In this document: piece by piece, positions 1 through 5,459 of the stretch | How positions within the stretch are numbered: the first letter of the stretch is position 1 | How the letters are laid out: every line of letters starts with the position of its first letter | Notes under the pieces: generated by a model | Database searches by the model: none | What the model saw: the letters and a program-made list of their open reading frames with translations, nothing else | Told to the model about the DNA's origin: nothing | Made by a program: the position numbers and the translations under genes | NCBI GenBank assembly: GCA_023430425.1 | Contig: JAEZAR010000179.1 | Span: 1 to 6,397 of the forward strand | Reading direction: 5' to 3' | DNA: 6,397 nt | Source: Actinomycetes bacterium | Lineage (GTDB): Bacteria > Actinomycetota > Actinomycetes > Actinomycetales > Cellulomonadaceae

Positions 1-636
1 GACCAGGGGCGCCATGCCGGCCGCCCGCTCGACGGCGCCCGCCAGGCCGCACACCTCGAGCCAGTTCGCCAGCAGGCGGTGGCCACCCTCGGTCAGGACC
101 GACTCGGGGTGGAACTGCACGCCGTGCAGCGGCAGGTCGCGGTGCTGCAGCCCCATGATCACCCCGGGTGAGCCGTCGGCGCGCGAGGGCGTGCGCGCGG
201 TCACCTCGAGGTCGTCGGGCACCGTGCCGTCGACGACCGCGAGGGAGTGGTAGCGCGTTGCGGTGAACGGCGAGCCGAGCCCGGCCAGGACCCCGGCGCC
301 GTCGTGCACCACCGGACTGGTCTTGCCGTGCATCAGCTCCGGGGCGTGGGTGACCGTCGCCCCGAACACCTCGCCCAGGGCCTGGTGCCCGAGGCAGACG
401 CCGAGCATGGGCGTGCCGGCGGCGGCGCAGTCCTCGATGACCTCCATCGAGCGGCCGGCGCCGCGCGGCGTGCCCGGCCCCGGCGACACGAGGATGCCGT
501 CGTACGCCGCACGCTCGGCCGCCGGCGGCACCGCGTCGTTGCGCACCACGACGGTCTGCGCCCCGAGCTGGTCGAGGTAGCCGACGATCGTGTAGACGAA
601 CGAGTCGTAGTTGTCGACGACGAGGATCCGGGTCAT
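1..636 (-). CDS. pabA: Aminodeoxychorismate/anthranilate synthase component II (glutamine amidotransferase), 3' end cut by window
   Basis: This class I glutamine amidotransferase subunit hydrolyses glutamine and passes ammonia to the chorismate-binding partner (PabB or TrpE) for folate or tryptophan synthesis in the cytosol. The reading frame begins MTRILVVDNYDSF, typical of the family. It shows the oxyanion-hole PGPG at residues 52-55, the nucleophile Cys81 in GVCLGHQ, and the His176/Glu178 pair in QFHPES, so the catalytic triad is intact. The 212 visible codons run to base 1 without a stop; the family is about 190-220 residues, so little is missing. The ATG abuts the TAG stop of the upstream 51-residue gene, with a GGTGGA Shine-Dalgarno inside that gene, so translation is probably coupled. 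Sequence alone does not separate PabA from TrpG; many bacteria use one subunit for both. PabA is favoured because no trp genes are visible and this actinobacterial locus usually carries the gene alone. Confidence 0.93.
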   Translation of the reverse strand, partial: MTRILVVDNYDSFVYTIVGYLDQLGAQTVVVRNDAVPPAAERAAYDGILVSPGPGTPRGAGRSMEVIEDCAAAGTPMLGVCLGHQALGEVFGATVTHAPELMHGKTSPVVHDGAGVLAGLGSPFTATRYHSLAVVDGTVPDDLEVTARTPSRADGSPGVIMGLQHRDLPLHGVQFHPESVLTEGGHRLLANWLEVCGLAGAVERAAGMAPLV

Positions 637-792
637 CTAGTCCACCGTGATGTCGTTGAAGGGCATGTGGGGGGCGATCGCCGGGAACACCCAGACGAAG
701 CACCCTGCCACGACAACCGCCGCGAGCGCGACGAGGATTCCCGCCCGCACCCACCGCGGCCCGGGCAGCGCCCGCCACAGCCACCCGTACAT
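637..792 (-). CDS. Small single-pass membrane protein (51 aa), unknown function
   Basis: This is a 51-residue protein of unrecognised function. It has a basic amphipathic start (MYGWLWRALPGPRWVR), one hydrophobic helix at about residues 17-40, and a short polar tail containing PFNDITVD. The positive-inside rule predicts a cytoplasmic N-terminus and an exposed tail. Its ATG shares its first base with the sortase TGA stop (TGATG arrangement), and its TAG stop touches the pabA ATG, so it sits in the operon as a real, translationally coupled gene rather than spacer. I recall similar short proteins between the sortase and pabA genes of other Actinobacteria, but I cannot verify this here and know no assigned role. 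Given its neighbours, a small envelope or sortase-associated protein is possible, but this is inference. Confidence 0.8.
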   Translation of the reverse strand: MYGWLWRALPGPRWVRAGILVALAAVVVAGCFVWVFPAIAPHMPFNDITVD

Positions 793-1679
793 CAGGCTCC
801 CCCTCCGGTCAGCTCCTCGGGCACGCCGTCGGCGACGTCCATCCAGTAGTCCAGCTCGGCGTGCACCACGTACCGCTCGCGGGCGGAGTACATCGGGTGG
901 CACGTGGTGAGGGTCATCATCGCCGTCGTCGGGGTGGCGGACGGCTGCCGGGGCACCGGCAGGATGACGTCGACGTCGCGCGGGGCGACGACCTCGGCGC
1001 CGGTGACCCGGTAGACGTACCAGGCGGCCTCGGTCTGCACCACGAGCGGGTCGCCGACCTGCAGCTCCTCGATGCGGTTGAAGGGCTTTCCGTACGTCAC
1101 CCGGTGCCCGGCGACGGCGAAGTTCCCGAGCCCGCCCGGCATCGCGGTGCCCTCGTAGTGCCCGACCCCGAGGACGTCCAGGACGTCCCGCCGGCTCGTG
1201 CCCTGCGAGACCAGGGCGAGGTAGTCCGGCCCCCACCGCGGGACGAGCAGCGTCGCGAACGTCGTCGCGTGCGCCGGCTCGGGGAGCACCGGTGCGGGGT
1301 CGTGGCGGCGCGGGTCCTCGGGCTCGGGGTCGGGCGACGGCTCGGGGGCCGCGCCCGTGCCCGCGTCGGGCACCGCCTGCACCCAGTCGAGCTCGCGGAC
1401 GACGTCGGCCTGCGCGCGGGCGGCGACGACGTCCGTCCACCAGAGCTGCCAGACGACGAACAGGCCCAGCAGCACGCCCGCCGTGATGAGCAGCTCGCCG
1501 ACGACGCCGACCGCTGTCGCGAGGGCGCCCCCCGTCCGGGCCCGCGCGCGGGCGTCGCGCCGACGCGGACCCGTCCGGGCAGGGTCGGCAGGGTGCGCGA
1601 GGTGGCCGGTCCCGGGGTGGTCCGGGTGACCCGCGTCGGGCGGCCCGGCGTCGGGCGGGAGGAGGCCGGTCCGGCTCAC
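792..1679 (-). CDS. Class E sortase (membrane-anchored transpeptidase)
   Basis: This cysteine transpeptidase would attach secreted proteins with a C-terminal sorting signal (LAXTG-type in characterised class E enzymes) to the cell wall outside the membrane. It has 295 residues: a Pro/Arg-rich cytoplasmic tail (1-50), a membrane helix (about 51-81), a Pro/Asp-rich linker (about 103-137), and the sortase beta-barrel (about 138-280). Catalytic residues visible are His192 in VAGHRVTYG, Cys260 in TLTTCHP, and probable Arg269 in SARERYVV; their spacing fits class E enzymes such as Streptomyces SrtE1. The GTG start is chosen because it overlaps the DUF881 stop (GTGA) and gives a conventional length; the same frame stays open far upstream but only as a high-GC shadow. 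The stop overlaps the next start. No protein in this window ends in a sorting signal, so substrates lie elsewhere. Confidence 0.93.
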   Translation of the reverse strand: MSRTGLLPPDAGPPDAGHPDHPGTGHLAHPADPARTGPRRRDARARARTGGALATAVGVVGELLITAGVLLGLFVVWQLWWTDVVAARAQADVVRELDWVQAVPDAGTGAAPEPSPDPEPEDPRRHDPAPVLPEPAHATTFATLLVPRWGPDYLALVSQGTSRRDVLDVLGVGHYEGTAMPGGLGNFAVAGHRVTYGKPFNRIEELQVGDPLVVQTEAAWYVYRVTGAEVVAPRDVDVILPVPRQPSATPTTAMMTLTTCHPMYSARERYVVHAELDYWMDVADGVPEELTGGGA

Positions 1680-2437
1680 ATGCCGCCCCCGGTCGGCAGC
1701 ACGCCGTCGGGCAGGGACGCGTGGGAGAGCTCCGGCTCGCCCTGGTAGGCGGGCAGCTCCAGGGCGTCGTCCTCGTCGGTCTCCCAGCCGAGCCCGAGGC
1801 GGTCGACGTACTCCAGGTAGGCCTGCACGCCGGGCGAGGAGTCGAGCGCGTCCAGCAGCTCCTCGGGGTCCCCGATCGCCTGGACCTCGTACGGCGGGGA
1901 GTAGATGCGGCCGTGCAGCCGCAGCACGTTCCCGACGCAGCGGAACGCCGACGTCGCGATCACCCGCTCGCCCTGGAGCGTCATCGCCTCCGCGCCACCC
2001 GCCCACAGGGCGTTGATGACCGCCTCGAGATCCTGCTGGTGCACGACGAGGTCGTCGTTGGTCACCCAGTCGGGCATGGTCCGGCTCGGCGTGGCGTCCC
2101 ACAGGCGCACGACGACGCCGGGCCCCGTCACCGCACGACGGCCGGCCGCGACCGCGGTGAGCTCGAGGAGCTCGGCCTCCGCGGGGGACAGCGACTCCGG
2201 CACGGCGCCGGTGAGCGCATCGACCTCGGACTGGAGCGCCGCGACCTGGGCCTCGAGCTCGGCCACCCGGGCCGCCTCGGCGCCCGCGAGCCCCGCTAGG
2301 TCCTGCGGCTGGCGCCCGTCGACGCCGCCCGACGTGCGTGCGCTGACGACGAAGAGCACGACCGCGAGGGCGAGCACGGCGGCGACCCCGAGCGAGCCCC
2401 ACCCGTACCCGCGCGGGCGCGCGTGCCGCTCCGCCAT
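1676..2437 (-). CDS. DUF881 family membrane protein
   Basis: This is a 253-residue DUF881 protein, a family widespread in Actinobacteria and Firmicutes with no firmly established biochemical activity. It has a basic cytoplasmic N-terminus, a membrane helix at about residues 12-33, and a coiled-coil segment with Leu/Ala heptads (about 47-77). The extracellular DUF881 domain follows (about 100-210), with landmarks GPGVVVRL, NDDLVVHQQDLEAVINALW, GAEAMTLQGERV and PPYEVQAIGD. The acidic tail (about 217-235) is less typical. The ATG is supported by AGGAG (2450-2446) eight bases upstream. It is the first gene of the operon, overlaps the sortase GTG by four bases, and is divergent from crgA. The topology resembles a bitopic division or envelope protein, but that role is inferred only from the neighbourhood. 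Confidence 0.92.
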   Translation of the reverse strand: MAERHARPRGYGWGSLGVAAVLALAVVLFVVSARTSGGVDGRQPQDLAGLAGAEAARVAELEAQVAALQSEVDALTGAVPESLSPAEAELLELTAVAAGRRAVTGPGVVVRLWDATPSRTMPDWVTNDDLVVHQQDLEAVINALWAGGAEAMTLQGERVIATSAFRCVGNVLRLHGRIYSPPYEVQAIGDPEELLDALDSSPGVQAYLEYVDRLGLGWETDEDDALELPAYQGEPELSHASLPDGVLPTGGGM

Positions 2438-2492
2438 CAGTGGTGCTCCTCTCCGGGGTGCGCGTGCGCGCGGACCCGCGAGCCGTGGCCAC

Positions 2493-2499
2493 TACGCTA
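2493..2499. promoter_or_regulatory. Possible shared -10 element between DUF881 operon and crgA
   Basis: TACGCTA reads TACGCT on the plus strand and TAGCGT on the minus strand, both matching the TANNNT pattern of actinobacterial -10 boxes. It lies in the only gap between the two divergent units. Use in both directions would give leaders of roughly 50 bases (DUF881) and 105 bases (crgA). No convincing -35 hexamer is visible on either side, so this is a candidate only. Confidence 0.3.
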
Positions 2500-2519
2500 G
2501 ACGACGGATCCCGGCCTGC

Positions 2520-2537
2520 CCGTACCACACGGTACGG
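2520..2537. repeat. Perfect inverted repeat in crgA leader (CCGTACC-N4-GGTACGG)
   Basis: Two 7-base arms, CCGTACC and GGTACGG, flank ACAC and are perfectly complementary. The element lies in the DUF881-crgA divergent gap, 73 bases before the crgA start. It could be an operator for a dimeric regulator or a hairpin in the crgA leader RNA. No terminator-like T run follows it. Confidence 0.5.
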
Positions 2538-2599
2538 ACGGCCTCCCCGCCCCGGCGGACGCCCGGCTCCGGCCCCGCTCCGCCGACGGACGACGCGTC

Positions 2600-2604
2600 A
2601 GGAG
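2600..2604 (+). promoter_or_regulatory. Shine-Dalgarno that decides the crgA start
   Basis: AGGAG lies six bases before the GTG at 2611. The same frame is open back to an ATG at 2440, but that extension is Arg/Pro-rich shadow sequence and has no homology-like features. Confidence 0.75.
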
Positions 2605-2610
2605 AACCCC

Positions 2611-2856
2611 GTGCCCGAGTCCCGCAACCGCAAGAAGGTCGCCTACACCCCGCCGCCGGCGAGCGCCGCGCCCAAGCCCAACCCGTCGTGGTGGGCCCCG
2701 GTGATGGTCGGGCTCATGGTGCTCGGGCTCGCCTGGGTGGTCGTGACGTACCTGGTCGGCGCGTCGTACCCGATCCCCGGCATCGGCAACTGGAACCTCG
2801 CCATCGGCTTCGTGATCATGCTCAGCGGCTTCGCGATGACGATGCGCTGGCGCTGA
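2611..2856 (+). CDS. crgA: Cell division protein CrgA
   Basis: CrgA is a small inner-membrane protein that acts at the septum in Actinobacteria. In Mycobacterium it binds FtsZ, FtsI and FtsQ and helps recruit peptidoglycan synthases; in Streptomyces it inhibits premature FtsZ-ring formation. This 81-residue product has the family layout. A basic cytoplasmic N-terminus contains SRNRKKVAYTPP, TM1 spans about residues 28-50, a short loop contains YPIPGIGNWN, TM2 spans about 61-77, and the protein ends in MRWR. The GTG start gives the usual length and has a good Shine-Dalgarno. The gene is divergent from the DUF881 operon and convergent with the rhomboid gene, as expected near gyrA in this phylum. 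Confidence 0.95.
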   Translation: MPESRNRKKVAYTPPPASAAPKPNPSWWAPVMVGLMVLGLAWVVVTYLVGASYPIPGIGNWNLAIGFVIMLSGFAMTMRWR

Positions 2857-2884
2857 GCCCCTGCGCCGTTCGGCACCCCTCGCG

Positions 2885-2941
2885 GGTGACTCACGGCCCC
2901 TTCACGGGTGAGGCACGGCGCCCTTCGGCGGTGACGCACGG
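2885..2941. repeat. Three tandem GGTGANNCACGG repeats, 22-23 bp period
   Basis: The 12-mers GGTGACTCACGG (2885), GGTGAGGCACGG (2907) and GGTGACGCACGG (2930) occur in the same orientation with start spacings of 22 and 23 bases. Each core is a small dyad, GTG-N3-CAC. The intervening bases are also partly alike (CCCCTTC and GCCCTTC). The spacing of about two helical turns would place the sites on one face of the DNA. Confidence 0.65.
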
Positions 2942-2951
2942 TCCCCGCCGG

Positions 2952-3059
2952 GAATCACAGCGGTGTAGTTGTCCACAGGGTTCTCCACTGCTGGGGACCA
3001 TCGGGCGGGACCCGAATGACAACGGTGTAGTTACCCACAGGGTTCTCCACCGCTGGGGA
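2952..3059 (+). repeat. Two 46-bp direct repeats carrying DnaA-box-like 9-mers
   Basis: Copy A (2952-2997) and copy B (3014-3059) match at 41 of 46 positions and are offset by 62 bases. Each contains two same-oriented 9-mers whose starts are 12 bases apart: TTGTCCACA (2969) and TTCTCCACT (2981) in copy A, and TTACCCACA (3031) and TTCTCCACC (3043) in copy B. TTGTCCACA is the preferred DnaA box of high-GC Actinobacteria; the others deviate at one or two positions. Conservation extends beyond the boxes on both sides (GGTGTAGTT before, GCTGGGGA after). No AT-rich unwinding region is adjacent, so this is more likely a DnaA-binding or titration site than an origin. DnaA binding is inferred from the motif. 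Confidence 0.7.
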
Positions 3060-3088
3060 GGACGCGCGCCGTGCTCGCGACGCGGGCG

Positions 3089-3958
3089 TCAGCCGACGGC
3101 GTACTTCAGCACCGCCAGGACGACCAGCAGCACCAGGACGACGACGGTGCCCGCGACGTGCCAGGTCCGGCGCCGCTCCCGGGGGGCGTAGGCGTAGACC
3201 GCGCCGACGGCCAGGCCCGCGGCCAGGCCCCCGAGGTGGCCCTGCCACGAGATCGCGGGGATGACGAAGCTCAGGACGAGGTTGAGGCCCAGCAGGACGG
3301 CGACGCCGCGCATGTCGCCCCCGAACCGGCGCTGGACCACGAACAGCGCCCCGAACAGCCCGAAGATGCCGCCGGAGGCCCCGAGGACGCCCTGGATCCA
3401 CGACACGTCCGACCTGTCCGCGAGGAGCAGCACGAGGACGTTGCCGCCGAGGATCGACAGCAGGTACAGCGCGAGGAAGCGGAGCCGCCCGAGGACCCGC
3501 TCCAGGTGCGGGCCGATCAGCCACAGGGCGTACATGTTGAACAGCACGTGGGTGAGCCCGAACGTGCCTCCGGTGGCGTGCGCGAAGCCCGCGGTCAGGA
3601 ACCGCCACGGCTCGACCTCGCCCGCGAAGGGGGCGAACACCAGCGCATTCGTCCACACCCGCCCGAGGGCGAGCTGCAGCAGGAAGCTCGCCACCGTCAC
3701 GGCGAGCACGCTGTAGGTGACGAGCGGCGGGCCGTCGCGCATCGGTGCGCCGACGACGGTCCGCCGCTGCGGCGCCGTCCGCGTCGCGTCACGCACGCAG
3801 TCGACGCAGTGGATCCCGACCGGGGCGGGGCGCTGGCACTCCGGGCACGTCGGACGCTCGCACCGCTGGCAGCGCACGTACGAGACGCGGTCGGGGTGGC
3901 GCGGGCAGACGGGCGGAGCCGCGACCGGCCCGCCCGCCTGGCCGGCGTCGGCGCTCAC
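3089..3958 (-). CDS. Rhomboid family intramembrane serine protease with N-terminal zinc-binding module
   Basis: Rhomboids cleave transmembrane substrates within the lipid bilayer using a Ser-His dyad. In this 289-residue protein the dyad is Ser195 in GASGG and His241 in WQGHLGG. The oxyanion-site pair His137/Asn141 lies in THVLFNMYALW. About six to seven hydrophobic helices run from residue 79 to 287. The N-terminus carries a compact metal-binding module: Cys18/His21, Cys30/Cys33, Cys38/Cys41 and His50-Cys51/Cys54, resembling a B-box-type zinc finger seen in many actinobacterial rhomboids. The GTG start keeps this module whole and has GAGGAG (3974-3969) ten bases upstream, at the end of ppiA. 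It is second in the ppiA unit, seven bases after the ppiA stop, and convergent with crgA. The natural substrate is unknown. Confidence 0.93.
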   Translation of the reverse strand: MSADAGQAGGPVAAPPVCPRHPDRVSYVRCQRCERPTCPECQRPAPVGIHCVDCVRDATRTAPQRRTVVGAPMRDGPPLVTYSVLAVTVASFLLQLALGRVWTNALVFAPFAGEVEPWRFLTAGFAHATGGTFGLTHVLFNMYALWLIGPHLERVLGRLRFLALYLLSILGGNVLVLLLADRSDVSWIQGVLGASGGIFGLFGALFVVQRRFGGDMRGVAVLLGLNLVLSFVIPAISWQGHLGGLAAGLAVGAVYAYAPRERRRTWHVAGTVVVLVLLVVLAVLKYAVG

Positions 3959-3965
3959 GCGGGGA

Positions 3966-4505
3966 TCACTCCTCGACGGTCACGGAGGTGATGGTCACGT
4001 CCTGCACGGGGCGGTCGCCCGGGCGGGTGGGTGCGGTGGCGATCGCGTCGACGACCGCGCGGCTCGCGTCGTCGGCCACCCGGCCGAAGATCGTGTGCTT
4101 CCCGTTGAGCCACTCGGGCGTGCTCACGGTGATGAAGAACTGCGAGCCGTTGGTGCCACCGACGCGGCCCGTCACCGGGTCGCGCTGCTTGCCGGCGTTG
4201 GCCATGGCCAGCAGGTAGGGCTCGGAGAAGGACAGCTCGGGGTGGATCTCGTCGTCGAACTGGAAGCCGGGGCCACCGCGGCCGTTCCCGAGCGGGTCAC
4301 CGCCCTGGATCATGAAGCCCGCGATGACGCGGTGGAAGATGACGCCCGCGTACAGGGGGTCCGAGCGCTTCTCGCCCGTGCGGGGGTCCGTCCACTCCGT
4401 GTCGCCCGTGGCCAGTCCGACGAAGGTGCGGACGGTCCTCGGGGCGTGGTTCGGCAGGAGCTCGACGCGGATGTCGCCGGCGGTCGTGTGCAGAGTCGCG
4501 AACAT
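3966..4505 (-). CDS. ppiA: Peptidyl-prolyl cis-trans isomerase (cyclophilin type)
   Basis: This enzyme catalyses cis-trans isomerisation of X-Pro bonds and assists protein folding. No signal peptide is visible, so it is probably cytosolic. The 179-residue product (MFATLHTTAGDIRVEL) has the full cyclophilin active site: Arg59, Phe64 and Gln67 in FHRVIAGFMIQGGDP, Phe124 in NGSQFFITV, and Trp132 and His137 in WLNGKHTIFGRV. These correspond in spacing to Arg55, Phe60, Gln63, Phe113, Trp121 and His126 of human CypA. The loop EWTDPRTGEKRSDPLY is typical of the actinobacterial cyclophilins at this locus. The ATG at 4505 is preferred over an in-frame ATG nine bases upstream, because GGAGG directly abuts the upstream one. 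It is the first gene of a two-gene unit with the rhomboid protease and is divergent from the gene at 4632. Confidence 0.95.
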   Translation of the reverse strand: MFATLHTTAGDIRVELLPNHAPRTVRTFVGLATGDTEWTDPRTGEKRSDPLYAGVIFHRVIAGFMIQGGDPLGNGRGGPGFQFDDEIHPELSFSEPYLLAMANAGKQRDPVTGRVGGTNGSQFFITVSTPEWLNGKHTIFGRVADDASRAVVDAIATAPTRPGDRPVQDVTITSVTVEE

Positions 4506-4514
4506 GACGGCCAT

Positions 4515-4519
4515 CCTCC
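4515..4519 (-). promoter_or_regulatory. Shine-Dalgarno that decides the ppiA start
   Basis: GGAGG on the minus strand lies nine bases before the ATG at 4505 but has no spacing to the ATG at 4514. The downstream ATG is therefore the workable start, and it removes three residues (MAV). Confidence 0.7.
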
Positions 4520-4554
4520 CACGCGGACGAGGTGATCTTCCTCGCCAGGCCGGG

Positions 4555-4573
4555 CACCGTCACGGCAACGGTG
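4555..4573. repeat. Inverted repeat in the ppiA divergent gap (CACCGT-N7-ACGGTG)
   Basis: Two perfect 6-base arms are separated by seven bases in the 126-bp gap between ppiA and the divergent membrane-protein gene. The position suits an operator affecting both genes, but a dyad of this size can occur by chance in such GC-rich DNA. No confident -10 or -35 pair was found in this gap. Confidence 0.3.
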
Positions 4574-4620
4574 GCAGCATGGGGGACGACGGCAGGTCCG
4601 CTGTCGGCCCCTCGACGTCC

Positions 4621-4625
4621 AGGAG
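4621..4625 (+). promoter_or_regulatory. Shine-Dalgarno that decides the start of the 275-aa membrane protein gene
   Basis: AGGAG touches an ATG at 4626 but lies six bases before the in-frame ATG at 4632, so the second ATG is the likely start. Confidence 0.7.
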
Positions 4626-4631
4626 ATGCTG

Positions 4632-5459
4632 ATGCTCGATCGCCTCCGAGGTTCCCGCTCGACGCTCGACGCCGACCGTCTGAAGATGCAGGCGGCCGAC
4701 GTGAACGCGCGGCTGTCCGACGCGTCGGAGCGCGCCGGTCAGGCCGCGGAAGCACTCGCCCACCAGGCCCGCGCGGCTGCCCACCAGGCCCGGGGCTGGG
4801 CCGTCCCCCGCGCCGAGAAGGCGTGGCAGGAGGGCCGCAAGGCGGCCGCACCCCGCATCGAGGCCGCCGCCGCGAACGCGATCCCGATCGTCGACCGGGG
4901 TCACGACAAGCTGGTCGACGAGATCCTGCCCAAGCTCGTCGCGGCGATCACCGCGGCGGCGAGCGCGGCCGCCGTCGGCGCCGACAAGGCGCGCGACGTC
5001 GCGGACGCCAAGCTGACCGAGATCGCGCACATCGCCCCGCCCCCGAAGCGGCGGACCGGCGCCATGGTCTTCTGGTCCATCGCCGGCCTCGCGGTCGCGG
5101 GCGGCTTCCTGGCGGTGCTCCGGCGGCGGCAGCCGGCGAGCGACCCGTGGGCCGAGGAGCCGTGGGACGAGGCGGAGGCCGACCTCGCCACCCGTGCCGC
5201 CGACGCCCGGGCCACGCTCGACGAGATGCCGCCGACGACGTCGGACGCCGCGGCGGAGGTGGTCGCGGAGCGCGGGCTCGAGACCGCCGAGGCGGAGGCC
5301 CAGGCCGCTGCGGAGGACACCACCGAGAAGCTCGGCGAGTCGTCCGCCGACGCGCGCCCGCGGCGCTCGTCCACGACCCGGACCGGGTCGCGGACCAAGC
5401 CGGCCGCCACCGGCACCGGTGCTGCCGCGGACGTCCCGCCGGAGGCGCCGACGGAGTGA
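4632..5459 (+). CDS. Ala/Glu-rich single-pass membrane protein, unknown function
   Basis: I do not recognise a named function for this 275-residue protein. The N-terminal 135 residues are Ala-rich and amphipathic, with repeated Ala-His-Gln-Ala-Arg units (residues 43-54), and look helical or coiled-coil. A single membrane helix lies at about 143-164, flanked by KRR before and RRR after. The following acidic segment begins DPWAEEPWDEAE (171-182), continues as Ala/Glu-rich sequence (about 183-235), and ends in a low-complexity Ser/Thr/Arg/Pro tail. No signal peptide is seen. The layout (Ala-rich helical part, one helix, short tail) and position beside ppiA recall the DUF5324 proteins of Streptomyces at the equivalent locus, but homology is not established here. 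The gene is divergent from ppiA and followed by strong hairpins, so it is probably monocistronic. Confidence 0.85.
   Translation: MLDRLRGSRSTLDADRLKMQAADVNARLSDASERAGQAAEALAHQARAAAHQARGWAVPRAEKAWQEGRKAAAPRIEAAAANAIPIVDRGHDKLVDEILPKLVAAITAAASAAAVGADKARDVADAKLTEIAHIAPPPKRRTGAMVFWSIAGLAVAGGFLAVLRRRQPASDPWAEEPWDEAEADLATRAADARATLDEMPPTTSDAAAEVVAERGLETAEAEAQAAAEDTTEKLGESSADARPRRSSTTRTGSRTKPAATGTGAAADVPPEAPTE

Larger units (their letters stand above)
2857..3088. other. Repeat-rich gap between convergent crgA and rhomboid genes
   Basis: No gene was found in these 232 bases. Both neighbours end here, so no promoter is expected. Instead there are three GGTGANNCACGG repeats (2885-2941) and a duplicated 46-bp element with DnaA-box-like sequences (2952-3059). 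Only weak hairpins are present: CACCC/GGGTG at 2874-2888, and CGGCGG/CCGCCG at 2926-2950 with a 13-base loop. Neither is a clear terminator. Confidence 0.8.

Noticed and set aside
1998..2110. Scattered CCCACAG and TCCACA strings inside coding genes as further DnaA boxes
   Set aside because: They are isolated, lack the TT at the start, and are explained by codon content.
792..2528. A 578-codon open frame covering the sortase and extending across the DUF881 gene on the same strand
   Set aside because: The part upstream of 1679 is Arg/Pro/Gly-rich shadow sequence in another frame of DUF881. The sortase begins at the GTG that overlaps the DUF881 stop.
2952..3059. The two 46-bp repeats as a CRISPR remnant
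   Set aside because: Only two imperfect copies exist, the 16-bp spacer is too short, and no cas gene is near.
2857..3088. The gap as a complete second replication origin
   Set aside because: It contains DnaA-like boxes but no AT-rich unwinding stretch, and most of the boxes deviate from consensus.
1905..3191. A 428-codon plus-strand open frame across DUF881, crgA and the intergenic gap
   Set aside because: It crosses three unrelated features, has biased Ala/Arg/Ser/Pro composition, and is explained as a high-GC antisense or off-frame shadow.
4503..4514. Upstream ATG (4514) as the ppiA start
   Set aside because: GGAGG directly abuts that ATG, leaving no spacer for initiation. The ATG at 4505 has nine bases and matches the usual cyclophilin N-terminus.
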